A stretch of DNA of 64,000 nt from Ciona savignyi (lineage: Eukaryota; Chordata; Ascidiacea; Phlebobranchia; Cionidae). A program made the position numbers and the translations under genes. Within the stretch, counting starts at the first letter, position 1. Every line of letters begins with the position of its first letter. The notes beneath the pieces are model-generated. The model searched no databases. It saw only the letters and a list, made by a program, of their open reading frames with translations, and had not been told where the DNA came from. The DNA lies in assembly GCA_000149265.1 (NCBI GenBank), contig CH001825.1, positions 456,094-520,093 on the forward strand, given 5' to 3'. This document shows positions 1-9,560 of the stretch, in pieces.

Positions 1-45
1 CTTCTGATTCGAAGTCAGACGCCATATCCATTAGGCCATGCGGTC
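1..45 (-). tRNA. tRNA-Arg-TCG: tRNA-Arg (UCG), cut by window edge
   Basis: Only the 5' half to the anticodon arm is inside the window; the visible part is consensus. Confidence 0.85.
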
Positions 46-52
46 AAACCTT

Positions 53-125
53 CGCCCAACGTGGGGCTCGAACCCACGACCGTTGGATTAAGAGTCCAAC
101 ACTCTACCGACTGAGCTAGCCGGGC
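53..125 (-). tRNA. tRNA-Lys-CTT: tRNA-Lys (CUU)
   Basis: Decodes AAG. The 73-nt cloverleaf has acceptor GCCCGGC/GUUGGGC with discriminator G73, D-stem GCUC/GAGC, anticodon loop CUCUUAA, and T-loop UUCGAGC between GUGGG and CCCAC; CCA is not encoded. A box and B box (GGTTCGAGCCC) are intact. First gene of the Lys-Arg pair: Arg begins 7 nt downstream with only TTT between. A TATA-like motif sits at -29. This copy has C25U, giving a G10-U25 wobble. Confidence 0.95.
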
Positions 126-148
126 GATGAAAACATACCGCTCATTTG

Positions 149-154
149 TTTATA
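149..154 (-). promoter_or_regulatory. TATA-like element at -29 to -24 of tRNA-Lys
   Basis: On the minus strand TATAAA begins 29 nt upstream of the Lys gene. The same motif at the same distance is kept in nearly every unit. Upstream TATA-like boxes can help place TFIIIB on pol III genes; activity here is inferred. I find no comparable motif upstream of Val. Confidence 0.45.
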
Positions 155-482
155 CTCTGTTTCCACCACCGTAAACTATATTTTAATTACCATACATTTA
201 GTTATTATTATTATTTAAAAATTTGACGAAATGTTTATTTTACTTTTTAAGGTAATCCTTATATGTGCTGGCGACCTATCTGCAAAAAATAACTTGATTC
301 AATATATGTTGCATGAAATAAAAACGAGTTTGAGCGGGTCTTTAATATAGTGCAATTTACTATAGACTAGTTTAACATGAAAGACATTTGGATTTTAATT
401 TAATTGTTAATAGTTGTACAATGGGAAGTGATTGATAATGAAAAGTTTTCGTTTTAACAAATATTTGCTTGGTGCTGATTTC

Positions 483-489
483 AAAAAAA
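483..489 (-). terminator. Oligo-T pol III terminator of tRNA-Val
   Basis: Seven plus-strand A residues directly abut the Val discriminator, giving T7 on the transcribed sense. Other Val copies have T6, T7 or (9048 copy) T8. Three copies (19505, 56221, 60703) have lost the run. Confidence 0.85.
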
Positions 490-562
490 TGTTTCCGCCC
501 GGGCTCGATCCGGGGACCTTTCGCGTGTTAGGCGAACGTGATAACCGCTACACTACGGAAAC
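490..562 (-). tRNA. tRNA-Val-AAC: tRNA-Val (AAC), U54A
   Basis: Decodes valine GUU and related codons after A34 becomes inosine. Acceptor GUUUCCG/CGGAAAC, discriminator A73, D-stem GUGU/UCAC, anticodon loop CUAACAC. T-loop reads AUCGAGC instead of UUCGAGC, which alters the B box. T7 follows directly. Transcribed alone. Confidence 0.88.
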
Positions 563-922
563 GAAACACATTAGTGTTCTGTTAACGTATGTTGCTTAGT
601 TTCTTTCATACACCGAAGCAAAGATATTTCCCGAGACATCGCTTAAAAAACTTACATACCAACCACGATAGATCCAGCTAACAACGGCATGAAAATCATT
701 TTTGAGAAATTAAAATTTCACCATGAATCAACATTTCAAAAAACATTCGTATGTTAAATCTATTTTCATTTAAATTATTATATTTAATTATAAAAATGTC
801 TCGATCTAGATGCAAGGTAATGTCGACATTTAGACTTCATCCCATCAAATGCGTTGACGATTTATTCTACTTCATCTTTTACTTGGGAAAATTTCTCTAA
901 ATTCAAAATGAATCAATAAAAA
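563..922. other. Val-to-Arg spacer (first copy; pattern holds for all units)
   Basis: AT-rich and non-coding, about 360 bp. Its left edge is the 5' flank of the minus-strand Val gene, with an imperfect inverted repeat GAAACAC-ATTA-GTGTTC. Its right edge is the Arg trailer. Chance frames of 60-70 codons cross it in some copies (for example 4555-4761) but have no conserved start context and run into the Arg gene antisense, so I do not treat them as genes. Confidence 0.85.
918..922 (-). terminator. Oligo-T run directly after tRNA-Arg pseudogene
   Basis: With the U73 discriminator this makes a T6 run. It occurs in 15 units, all of which also carry an 8-nt T-loop in Arg. The other units lack it and use a T4 some 14 nt further on. 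Confidence 0.7.
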
Positions 923-996
923 AGACCACAGAGGGACTAGACACCCTCAATCTTCTGATTCGAAGTCAGACGCCATATCCATTAGGCCATGCGGTC
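923..996 (-). pseudogene. tRNA-Arg (UCG) with 8-nt T-loop
   Basis: The T-loop is UGUCUAGU, one base too long and lacking UUCGA, so the B box is lost. Acceptor and anticodon arms are intact. T6 follows directly. Confidence 0.75.
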
Positions 997-1003
997 AAAC
1001 CTT

Positions 1004-1076
1004 CGCCCAACGTAGGGCTCGAACCCACGACCGTTGGATTAAGAGTCCAACGCTCTACCGACTGAGCTAGCCGGAC
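1004..1076 (-). tRNA. tRNA-Lys-CTT: tRNA-Lys (CUU), C2U/C63U
   Basis: Both changes give G-U wobbles, so the fold is kept. This allele is linked to Arg copies with the 8-nt T-loop. Confidence 0.92.
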
Positions 1077-1440
1077 GATGTAAACATACCGCTCATTTGT
1101 TTATACTCTGTTTCCACCACCGTAAAATATATTTTAATTACCATATATTTAGTTATTATTATTTTTTAAAAATTTGACGAAATGTTTATTTTACTTTTTA
1201 AGGTAATCCTTATATGTGCTGGCGACCTATCTGCCAAAAATAACTTGATTCAATATATGTTGCATGAAATAAAAACGAGTTTGAGCGGGTCTTTAATATA
1301 GTGCAATTTACAATAGACTAGTTTAACATGAAAGACATTTGGATTTTAATTTAATTGTTAATAGTTGTACAATGGGAAGTGATTGATAATGAAAAGTTTT
1401 CATTTTAACATATATTTGCTTGGTGCTGATTTCAAAAAAA

Positions 1441-1513
1441 TGTTTCCGCCCGGGCTCGAACCGGGGACCTTTCGCGTGTTAGGCGAACGTGATAACCGCT
1501 ACACTACGGAGAC
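1441..1513 (-). tRNA. tRNA-Val-AAC: tRNA-Val (AAC), U3C
   Basis: C3-A70 mismatch in the acceptor stem; otherwise consensus. T7 terminator. Confidence 0.9.
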
Positions 1514-1856
1514 GAAACACATTAGTGTTCTGTTAACGTATGTTGCTTAGTTTCTTTCATACACCGAAGCAAAGATATTTCCCGAGACATCGCTTGAAAA
1601 ACTTACATACCAACCACGATAGATCCAGCTAACAACGGCATGAAAATCATTTTTGAGAGATTATAATTTCACCATGAATCAACATTTCAAAAAACATTCG
1701 TATGTTAAATCAATTTTCATTTAAATTATTATATTTAATTATAAAAATGTCTCGATCTAGATGTAAGTTAATGTCGACATTTAGACTTCCATCCCATCAA
1801 ATGCGTTGACGATTTATTCTACTTCATCTTTTACCTGGGAAAATTTCTCTAAATTC

Positions 1857-1860
1857 AAAA
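1857..1860 (-). terminator. T4 terminator of consensus Lys-Arg transcript
   Basis: First run of four T after a consensus Arg gene, 14 nt beyond the discriminator. No T4 lies between Lys and Arg, so this is the first likely stop for a Lys-Arg dicistronic transcript. Present in the same place in most units. Confidence 0.55.
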
Positions 1861-1874
1861 TGAATCAATAAATA

Positions 1875-1947
1875 AGACCACAGAGGGACTCGAACCCTCA
1901 ATCTTCTGATTCGAAGTCAGACGCCATATCCATTAGGCCATGCGGTC
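1875..1947 (-). tRNA. tRNA-Arg-TCG: tRNA-Arg (UCG), consensus
   Basis: Decodes CGA/CGG-type arginine codons. Acceptor GACCGCA/UGUGGUC with a G5-U68 wobble, anticodon loop CUUCGAA, T-stem GAGGG/CCCUC, loop UUCGAGU. Two traits are shared by practically all array copies: discriminator U73, where A or G is usual, and U22 facing U13 in the D-stem. Lies 7 nt downstream of Lys and is probably cut from the same transcript. Confidence 0.95.
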
Positions 1948-1954
1948 AAACCTT

Positions 1955-2027
1955 CGCCCAACGTGGGGCTCGAATCCACGACCGTTGGATTAAGAGTCCA
2001 ACGCTCTACCGACTGAGCTAGCCGGGC
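1955..2027 (-). tRNA. tRNA-Lys-CTT: tRNA-Lys (CUU), G53A
   Basis: A53-C61 replaces the conserved G53-C61 pair and changes the B box to GATTCGA. Confidence 0.87.
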
Positions 2028-2391
2028 GATGTAAACATACCGCTCATTTGTTTATACTCTGCTTCCACCACCGTAACAGTATATTTTAATTACCATACAT
2101 TTAGTTATTATTATTATTTAAAAATTTGACGAAATGTTTATTTTACTTTTTAAGGTAATCCTTATATGTGCTGGCGACCTATCTGCCAAAAATAACTTGA
2201 TTCAATATATGTTGCATGAAATAAAAACGAGTTTGAGCGGGTCTTTAATATAGTGCAATTTACAATAGACTAGTTTAACATGAAAGACATTTGGATTTTA
2301 ATTTAATTGTTAATAGTTGTACAATGGGAAGTGATTGATAATGAAAAGTTTTCGTTTTAACATATATATGCTTGGTGCTGATTTCAAAAAA

Positions 2392-2464
2392 TGTTTCCGC
2401 CCGGGCTCGAATCGGGGACCTTTCGCGTGTTAGGCGAACGTGATAACCGCTACACTACGGAAAC
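2392..2464 (-). tRNA. tRNA-Val-AAC: tRNA-Val (AAC), G53A
   Basis: The last T-stem pair is A53-C61. T6 terminator. Confidence 0.87.
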
Positions 2465-2824
2465 GAAACACATTGGTGTTCTGTTAACGTATGTTACTTA
2501 TTTTCTTTCATACACCGAAGCAAAGATATTTCCCGAGACATCGCTTGAAAAACTTACATACCAACCACGATAGATCCAGCTAACAACGGCATGAAAATCA
2601 TTTTTGAGAAATTAAAATTTCACCATGAATCAACATTTCAAAAAACATTCGTATGTTAAATCAATTTTCATTTAAATTATTATATTTAATTATAAAAATG
2701 TCTCGATCTAGATGTAAGTTAATGTCGACATTTAGACTTCATCCCATCAAATGCGTTGACGATTTATTCTACTTCATCTTTTACTTGGGAAAATTTCTCT
2801 AAATTCAAAATGAATCAATAAATA

Positions 2825-2898
2825 AGACCACATAGGGACTCGACACCCTCAATCTTCTGATTCGAAGTCAGACGCCATATCCATTAGGCCATGCGGTC
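2825..2898 (-). pseudogene. tRNA-Arg (UCG) with 8-nt T-loop
   Basis: T-loop UGUCGAGU plus C65A (G49-A65 mismatch). Unlike other 8-nt-loop copies it lacks the adjoining T6 run, suggesting an intermediate or recombinant. Confidence 0.72.
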
Positions 2899-2905
2899 AA
2901 ACCTT

Positions 2906-2978
2906 CGCCCAACGTGGGGCTCGAACCCACGACCGTTGGATTAAGAGTCCAACGCTCTACCGACTGAGCTAGCCGGGC
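2906..2978 (-). tRNA. tRNA-Lys-CTT: tRNA-Lys (CUU), consensus
   Basis: All stems pair. Intact Lys next to a damaged Arg. Confidence 0.95.
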
Positions 2979-3343
2979 GATGTAAACATACCGCTCATTT
3001 GTTTATACTCTGTTTCCACCACCGTAAAGTATATTTTAATTACCATACATTTAGTTATTATTATTATTTAAAAATTTGACGAAATGTTTATTTTACTTTT
3101 TAAGGTAATCCTTATATGTGCTGGCGACCTATCTGCCAAAAATAACTTGATTCAATAGTATGTTGCATGAAATAAAAACGAGTTTGAGCGGGTCTTTAAT
3201 ATAGTGCAATTTACAATAGACTAGTTTAACATGAAAGACATTTGGATTTTAATTTAATTGTTAATAGTTGTACAATGGGAAGTGATTGATAATGAAAAGT
3301 TTTCGTTTTAATATATATTTGCTTGGTGCTGATTTCAAAAAAA

Positions 3344-3416
3344 TGTTTCCGCCCGGGCTCGAACCGGGGACCATTCGCGTGTTAGGCGAACGTGATAACC
3401 GCTACACTACAGAAAC
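3344..3416 (-). tRNA. tRNA-Val-AAC: tRNA-Val (AAC), C6U/A44U
   Basis: U6-G67 wobble and a variable-loop change. T7 terminator. Confidence 0.92.
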
Positions 3417-3777
3417 GAAACACATTAGTGTTCTGTTAACGTATGTTACTTAGTTTCTTTCATACACCGAAGCAAAGATATTTCCCGAGACATCGCTTGA
3501 AAAACTTACATACCCAACCACGATAGATCCAGCTAACAACGGCATGAAAATCATTTTTGAGAAATTATAATTTCACCATGAATCAACATTTCAAAAAACA
3601 TTCGTATGTTAAATCTATTTTCATTTAAATTATTATATTTAATTATAAAAATGTCTCGATCTAGATGTAAGTTAAAGTCGACATTTAGACTTCATCCCAT
3701 CAAATGCGTGGACGATTTATTCTACTTCATCTTTTACCTGGGAAAATTTCTCTAAATTCAAAATGAATCAATAAATA

Positions 3778-3850
3778 AGAACACAGAGGGACTCGAACCC
3801 TCAATCTTCTGATTGGAAGTCAGACGCCATATCCATTAGGCCATGCGGTC
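3778..3850 (-). tRNA. tRNA-Arg body with UCC (Gly) anticodon
   Basis: Anticodon loop CUUCCAA: a single G36C change turns UCG into UCC, which reads GGA/GGG. The acceptor also has a C3-U70 mismatch. Whether it is charged, and with what, cannot be told. Confidence 0.85.
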
Positions 3851-3857
3851 AAACCTT

Positions 3858-3930
3858 CGCCCAACGTGGGGCTTGAACCCGCGACCGTTGGATTAAGAGT
3901 CCAACGCTCTACCGACTGAGCTAGCCGGGC
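3858..3930 (-). tRNA. tRNA-Lys-CTT: tRNA-Lys (CUU), U50C/G57A
   Basis: T-loop UUCAAGC and a C50-A64 mismatch; the B box is weakened. Confidence 0.75.
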
Positions 3931-4293
3931 GATGTAAACATACCGGCTATTTGTTTATACTCTGTTTCCACCACCGTAAAGTATATTTTAATTACCATAC
4001 ATTTAGTTATTATTATTATTTAAAAATTTGAAGAAATGTTTATTTTACTTTTTAAGGTAATCCTTATATGTGCTGGCGACCTATCTGCCAAAAATAACTT
4101 GATTCAATATATGTTGCATGAAATAAAAACGAGTTTGAGCGGGTCTTTAATATAGTGCAATTTACAATAGAGTAGTTTAACATGAAAGACATTTGGATTT
4201 TAATTTAATTGTTAATAGTTGTACAATGGGAAGTGATTGATAATGAAAAGTTTTCGTTTTAACATATATTTGCTTGGTGCTGATTTCAAAAAA

Positions 4294-4366
4294 TGTTTCC
4301 GCCCGGGCTCGAACCGGGGACCTTTCGCGTGTAAGGCGAACGTGATAACCGCTACACTACGGAAAC
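4294..4366 (-). tRNA. tRNA-Val-TAC: tRNA-Val (UAC)
   Basis: Anticodon loop CUUACAC: A34U converts the AAC isoacceptor to UAC (reads GUA/GUG). The rest is consensus. Its 5' flank carries the linked ACGTTAGTATT allele. T6. Confidence 0.95.
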
Positions 4367-4726
4367 GAAACACGTTAGTATTCTGTTAACGTATGTTACT
4401 TAGTTTCTTTCATACACCGAAGCAAAGATATTTCCCGAGAGGTCGCTTATAAAACTTACATACCAACCACGATAGATCCAGCTAACAACGGCATGAAAAT
4501 CATTTTCGAGAAATTATAATTTCACCATGAATCAACATTTCAAAAAACATTCGTATGTTAAATCTATCTTTATTTAAATTATTATATTTAATTATTAAAA
4601 TGTCTCGATCTAGATGTAAGTTAATGTCGACATTTAGACTTCATCTCATCAAATGCGTTGACGACTTATTCTACTTCATCTTTTACTTGGGAAAATTTCT
4701 CTCAATTCAAAATGAATCAATAAATA

Positions 4727-4799
4727 AGACCACAGAGCGACACGAACCCTCAATCTTCTGATTCGAAGTCAGACGCCATATCCATTAGGCCATGCGGTC
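4727..4799 (-). pseudogene. tRNA-Arg (UCG), A58U and C62G
   Basis: T-loop UUCGUGU loses the conserved A58, and G52-G62 clash in the T-stem. Confidence 0.65.
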
Positions 4800-4806
4800 A
4801 AACCTT

Positions 4807-4879
4807 CGCCCAACGTGGGGCTCGAACCCACGACCGTTGGATTAAGAGTCCAACGCTATACCGACTGAGCTAGCCGGGC
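4807..4879 (-). tRNA. tRNA-Lys-CTT: tRNA-Lys (CUU), G22U
   Basis: C13-U22 mismatch in the D-stem. Found mostly next to Arg A58U copies. Confidence 0.87.
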
Positions 4880-5242
4880 GATGTAAACATACCGCTCATT
4901 TGTTTATACTCTGTTTCCACCACCGTAAAGTATATTTTAATTACCATACATTTAGTTATTATTATTATTTAAAAATTTGACGAAATGTTTATTTTACTTT
5001 TTAAGGTAATCCTTATATGTGCTGTCGACCTATCGGCCAAAAATAACTTGATTCAATATATGTTGCATGAAATAAAAACGAGTTTGAGCGGGTCTTTAAT
5101 ATAGTGCAATTTACAATAGACTAGTTTAACATGAAAGACATTTGGATTTTAATTTAATTGTTAATAGTTGTACAATGGGAAGTGATTGATAATGAAAAGT
5201 TTTCGTTTTAACATATATTTGCTTGGTGCTGATTTCAAAAAA

Positions 5243-5316
5243 TGTATTCCGCCCGGGCTCGAACCGGGGACCTTTCGCGTGTAAGGCGAACGTGATAACC
5301 GCTACACTACGGAAAC
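5243..5316 (-). pseudogene. tRNA-Val (UAC) with acceptor insertion
   Basis: One extra base in the 3' acceptor strand (CGGAAUAC) breaks the two terminal pairs. Remaining arms intact. Confidence 0.7.
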
Positions 5317-5676
5317 GAAACACGTTAGTATTCTGTTAACGTATGTTACTTAGTTTCTTTCATACACCGAAGCAAAGATATTTCCCGAGAGGTCGCTTAT
5401 AAAACTTACATACCAACCACGATAGATCCAGCTAACAACGGCATGAAAATCATTTTCGAGAAATTATAATTTCACCATGAATCAACATTTCAAAAAACAT
5501 TCGTATGTTAAATCTATCTTTATTTAAATTATTATATTTAATTATTAAAATGTCTCGATCTAGATGTAAGTTAATGTCGACATTTAGACTTCATCTCATC
5601 AAATGCGTTGACGATTTATTCTACTTCATCTTTTACTTGGGAAAAATTCTCTCAATTCAAAATGAATCAATAAATA

Positions 5677-5749
5677 AGACCACAGAGGGACACGAACCCT
5701 CAATCTTCTGATTCGAAGTCAGACGCCATATCCATTAGGCCATGCGGTC
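5677..5749 (-). tRNA. tRNA-Arg-TCG: tRNA-Arg (UCG), A58U
   Basis: T-loop UUCGUGU; stems are sound but the B box loses its invariant A. Confidence 0.7.
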
Positions 5750-5756
5750 AAACCTT

Positions 5757-5829
5757 CGCCCAACGAGGGGCTCGAACCCACGACCGCTGGATTAACAGTC
5801 CAACGCTATACCGACTGAGCTAGCCGGCC
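5757..5829 (-). tRNA. tRNA-Lys body with GUU (Asn) anticodon
   Basis: Loop CUGUUAA: C34G turns CUU into GUU, which reads AAC/AAU. Also C2G (clash with G71), U50-U64, C13-U22 and a U27-G43 wobble, so the fold is weakened. Twin at 39072. Confidence 0.8.
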
Positions 5830-6192
5830 GATGTAAACATACCGCTCATTTGTTTATACTCTGTTTCCACCACCGTAAAGTATATTTTAATTACCATACA
5901 TTTAGTTATTATTATTATTTAAAAATTTGACGAAATGTTTATTTTACTTTTTAAGGTAATCCTTATATGTGCTGACGACCTATCCGCCAAAAATAACTTG
6001 ATTCAATATATGTTGCATGAAATAAAAACGAGTTTGAGCGGGTCTTTAATATAGTGCAATTTACAATAGACTAGTTTAACATGAAAGACATTTGGATTTT
6101 AATTTAATTGTTAATAGTTGTACAATGGGAAGTGATTGATAATGAAAAGTTTTCGTTTTAACATATATATGCTTGGTGCTGATTTCAAAAAA

Positions 6193-6266
6193 TGTTTCCG
6201 CCCGGGCTCGAACCGGGGACCTTTTCGCGTGTTAGGCGAACGTGATAACCGCTACACTACGGAAAC
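6193..6266 (-). tRNA. tRNA-Val-AAC: tRNA-Val (AAC), longer variable loop
   Basis: One extra A in the variable loop; all stems pair. T6. Confidence 0.88.
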
Positions 6267-6626
6267 GAAACACATTAGTGTTCTGTGAACGTATGTTACT
6301 TAGTTTCTTTCATACACCGAAGCAAAGATATTTCCCGAGAGGTCGCTTGAAAAACTTACATACCAACCACGATAGATCCAGCTAACAACGGCATGAAAAT
6401 CATTTTTGAGAAGTTATAATTTCACCATGAATCAACATTTCAAAAAACATTCGTATGTTAAATCTATCTTTATTTAAATTATTATATTTAATTATAAAAA
6501 TGTCTCGATCTAGATGTAAGTTAATGTCGACATTTAGACTTCATCTCATCAAATGCGTTGACGATTTATTCTACTTCATATTTTACTTGGGAAAATTTCT
6601 CTAAATTCAAAATGAATCAATAAATA

Positions 6627-6699
6627 AGACCACAGAGGGACTCGAACCCTCAATCTTCTGATTCGAAGTCAGACGCCATATCCATTAGGCCATGCGGTC
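6627..6699 (-). tRNA. tRNA-Arg-TCG: tRNA-Arg (UCG)
   Basis: Consensus; with the Lys gene upstream it makes a fully intact dicistron. Confidence 0.95.
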
Positions 6700-6706
6700 A
6701 AACCTT

Positions 6707-6779
6707 CGCCCAACGTGGGGCTCGAACCCACGACCGTTGGATTAAGAGTCCAACGCTCTACCGACTGAGCTAGCCGGGC
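6707..6779 (-). tRNA. tRNA-Lys-CTT: tRNA-Lys (CUU)
   Basis: Consensus copy. Confidence 0.95.
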
Positions 6780-7143
6780 GATGAAAACATACCGCTCATT
6801 TGTTTATACTCTGTTTCCACCACCGCAAAGTATATTTTAATTACCATACATTTAGTTATTATTATTATTTAAAAATTTGACGAAATGTTTATTTTACTTT
6901 TTAAGGTAATCCTTATATGTGCTGGCGACCTATCTGCCCAAAATAACTTGATTCAATATATGTTGCATGAAATAAAAACGAGTTTGAGCGGGTCTTTAAT
7001 ATAGTGCAATTTACTATAGACTAGTTTAACATGAAAGACATTTGGATTTTAATTTAATTGTTAATAGTTGTACAATGGGAAGTGATTGATAATGAAAAGT
7101 TTTCGTTTTAACAAATATTTGTTTGGTGCTGATTTCAAAAAAA

Positions 7144-7216
7144 TGTTTCCGCCCGGGCTCGATCCGGGAACCTTTCGCGCGTTAGGCGAACGTGATAACC
7201 GCTACACTACGGAAAC
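7144..7216 (-). tRNA. tRNA-Val-AAC: tRNA-Val (AAC), U54A/A37G/C48U
   Basis: Changes next to the anticodon (A37G) and in the T-loop. T7. Confidence 0.8.
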
Positions 7217-7576
7217 GAAACACATTAGTGTTCTGTTAACGTATGTTGCTTAGTTTCTTTCATACACCGAAGCAAAGATATTTCCCGAGACATCGCTTGA
7301 AAAACTTACATACCAACCACGATAGATCCAGCTAACAACGGCATGAAAATCATTTTTGAGAAGTTATAATTTCACCATGAATCAACATTTCAAAAAACAT
7401 TCGTATGTTAAATCTATCTTTATTTAAATTATTATATTTAATTATAAAAATGTCTCGATCTAGATGTAAGTTAATGTCGACATTTAGACTTCATCTCATC
7501 AAATGCGTTGACGATTTATTCTACTTCATATTTTACTTGGGAAAATTTCTCTAAATTCAAAATGAATCAATAAATA

Positions 7577-7649
7577 AGACCACAGAGGGACTCGAACCCT
7601 CAATCTTCTGATTCGAAGTCAGATGCCATATCCATTAGGCCATGCGGTC
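7577..7649 (-). tRNA. tRNA-Arg-TCG: tRNA-Arg (UCG), G26A
   Basis: The single change at the D/anticodon stem junction is likely tolerated. Confidence 0.93.
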
Positions 7650-7656
7650 AAACCTT

Positions 7657-7729
7657 CGCCCAACGTGGGGCTCGAACCCACGACCGTTGGATTAAGAGTC
7701 CAACGCTCTACCGACTGAGCTAGCCGGGC
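7657..7729 (-). tRNA. tRNA-Lys-CTT: tRNA-Lys (CUU)
   Basis: Consensus copy. Confidence 0.95.
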
Positions 7730-8093
7730 GATGAAAACATACCGCTCATTTGTTTATACTCTGTTTCCACCACCGTAAACTATATTTTAATTACCATACA
7801 TTTAGTTATTATTATTATTTAAAAATTTGACGAAATGTTTATTTTACTTTTTAAGGTAATCCTTATATGTGCTGGCGACCTATCTGCCAAAAATAACTTG
7901 ATTCAATATATGTTGCATGAAATAAAAACGAGTTTGAGCGGGTCTTTAATATAGTGCAATTTACTATAGACTAGTTTAACATGAAAGACATTTGGATTTT
8001 AATTTAATTGTTAATAGTTGTACAATGGGAAGTGATTGATAATGAAAAGTTTTCGTTTTAACAAATATTTGCTTGGTGCTGATTTCAAAAAAA

Positions 8094-8166
8094 TGTTTCC
8101 GCCCGGGCTCGATCCGGGGACCTTTCGCGTGTTAGGCGAACGTGATAACCGCTACACTACGGAAAC
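8094..8166 (-). tRNA. tRNA-Val-AAC: tRNA-Val (AAC), U54A
   Basis: Same allele as the 490 copy; T7. Confidence 0.87.
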
Positions 8167-8526
8167 GAAACACATTAGTGTTCTGTTAACGTATGTTGCT
8201 TAGTTTCTTTCATACACCGAAGCAAAGATATTTCCCGAGACATCGCTTGAAAAACTTACATACCAACCACGATAGATCCAGCTAACAACGGCATGAAAAT
8301 CATTTTTGAGAAATTAAAATTTCACCATGAATCAACATTTCAAAAAACATTCGTATGTTAAATCTATTTTCATTTAAATTATTATATTTAATTATAAAAA
8401 TGTCTCGATCTAGATGCAAGGTAATGTCGACATTTAGACTTCATCCCATCAAATGCGTTGACGATTTATTCTACTTCATCTTTTACTTGGGAAAATTTCT
8501 CTAAATTCAAAATGAATCAATAAAAA

Positions 8527-8600
8527 AGACCACAGAGGGACTAGACACCCTCAATCTTCTGATTCGAAGTCAGACGCCATATCCATTAGGCCATGCGGTC
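8527..8600 (-). pseudogene. tRNA-Arg (UCG) with 8-nt T-loop
   Basis: UGUCUAGU loop and adjoining T6. Confidence 0.75.
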
Positions 8601-8607
8601 AAACCTT

Positions 8608-8680
8608 CGCCCAACGTAGGGCTCGAACCCACGACCGTTGGATTAAGAGTCCAACGCTCTACCGACTGAGCTAGCCGGAC
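8608..8680 (-). tRNA. tRNA-Lys-CTT: tRNA-Lys (CUU), C2U/C63U
   Basis: Wobble changes only. Confidence 0.92.
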
Positions 8681-9047
8681 GATGTAAACATACCGCTCAT
8701 TTGTTTATACTCTGTTTCCACCACCGTAAAATATATTTTAATTACCATATATTTAGTTATTATTATTATTTAAAAATTTGACGAAATGTTTATTTTACTT
8801 TTTAAGGTAATCCTTATATGTGCTGGCGACCTATCTGCCCAAAAAATAACTTGATTCAATATATGTTGCATGAAATAAAAACGAGTTTGAGCGGGTCTTT
8901 AATATAGTGCAATTTACAATAGACTAGTTTAACATGAAAGACATTTGGATTTTAATTTAATTGTTAATAGTTGTACAATGGGAAGTGATTGATAATGAAA
9001 AGATTTCGTTTTAACATATATTTGCTTGGTGCTGATTTCAAAAAAAA

Positions 9048-9120
9048 TGTTTCCGCCCGGGCTCGAACCGGGAACCTTTCGCGTGTAAGGCGAACGTGAT
9101 AACCGCTACACTACGGAACC
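9048..9120 (-). tRNA. tRNA-Val-TAC: tRNA-Val (UAC), U2G/C48U
   Basis: G2-A71 mismatch in the acceptor. Longest terminator in the array (T8). Confidence 0.82.
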
Positions 9121-9480
9121 GAAACACGTTAGTATTCTGTTAACGTATGTTACTTAGTTCCTTTCATACACCGAAGCAAAGATATTTCCCGCGAGGGCGC
9201 TTATAAAACGTACCTACCAACCACGATAGATCCAGCTAACAACGGCATGAAAATCATTTTTGAGAAGTTATAATTTCACCATGAATCAACATTTCAAAAA
9301 ACATTCGTATGTTAAATCTATCTTTATTTAAATTATTATATTTAATTATAAAAATGTCTCGATCTAGATGTAAGTTAATGTCGACATTTAGACTTCATCT
9401 CATCAAATGCGTTGACGATTTATTCTACTTCATATTTTACTTGGGAAAATTTCTCTAAATTCAAAATGAATCAATAAATA

Positions 9481-9553
9481 AGACCACAGAGGGACTCGAA
9501 CCCTCAATCTTCTGATTCGAAGTCAGACGCCATATCCATTAGGCCATGCGGTC
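9481..9553 (-). tRNA. tRNA-Arg-TCG: tRNA-Arg (UCG)
   Basis: Consensus; the 7-nt gap to Lys has one change. Confidence 0.95.
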
Positions 9554-9560
9554 AAACCTA

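Larger units (their letters stand above)
126..489. other. Lys-to-Val spacer (first copy; pattern holds for all units)
   Basis: AT-rich and non-coding. Its left part is the 5' flank of the minus-strand Lys gene and holds the TATA-like motif. Its right end is the oligo-A that acts as the Val terminator on the minus strand. In between are AT-rich runs (a TTATTATTATT stretch, a palindromic TTTAATTTAATTG region) that recur in each unit with few changes. I see no other gene, and no long inverted or direct repeat inside one copy. Confidence 0.85.

Noticed and set aside
563..630. Inverted repeat GAAACAC-ATTA-GTGTTC upstream of Val as a regulatory hairpin
   Set aside because: Imperfect, short, and disrupted in the UAC-type flank whose genes look as intact, so no support for function.
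4555..4761. Recurring 68-codon plus-strand frame in many units
   Set aside because: It runs from AT-rich spacer into the Arg gene read antisense and is destroyed by small changes in other units. No domain, no codon-level conservation.
5126..5323. 65-codon minus-strand frame across Val
   Set aside because: It is the sense strand of a tRNA-Val (UAC) gene plus flank; present only where UAC removes a stop.
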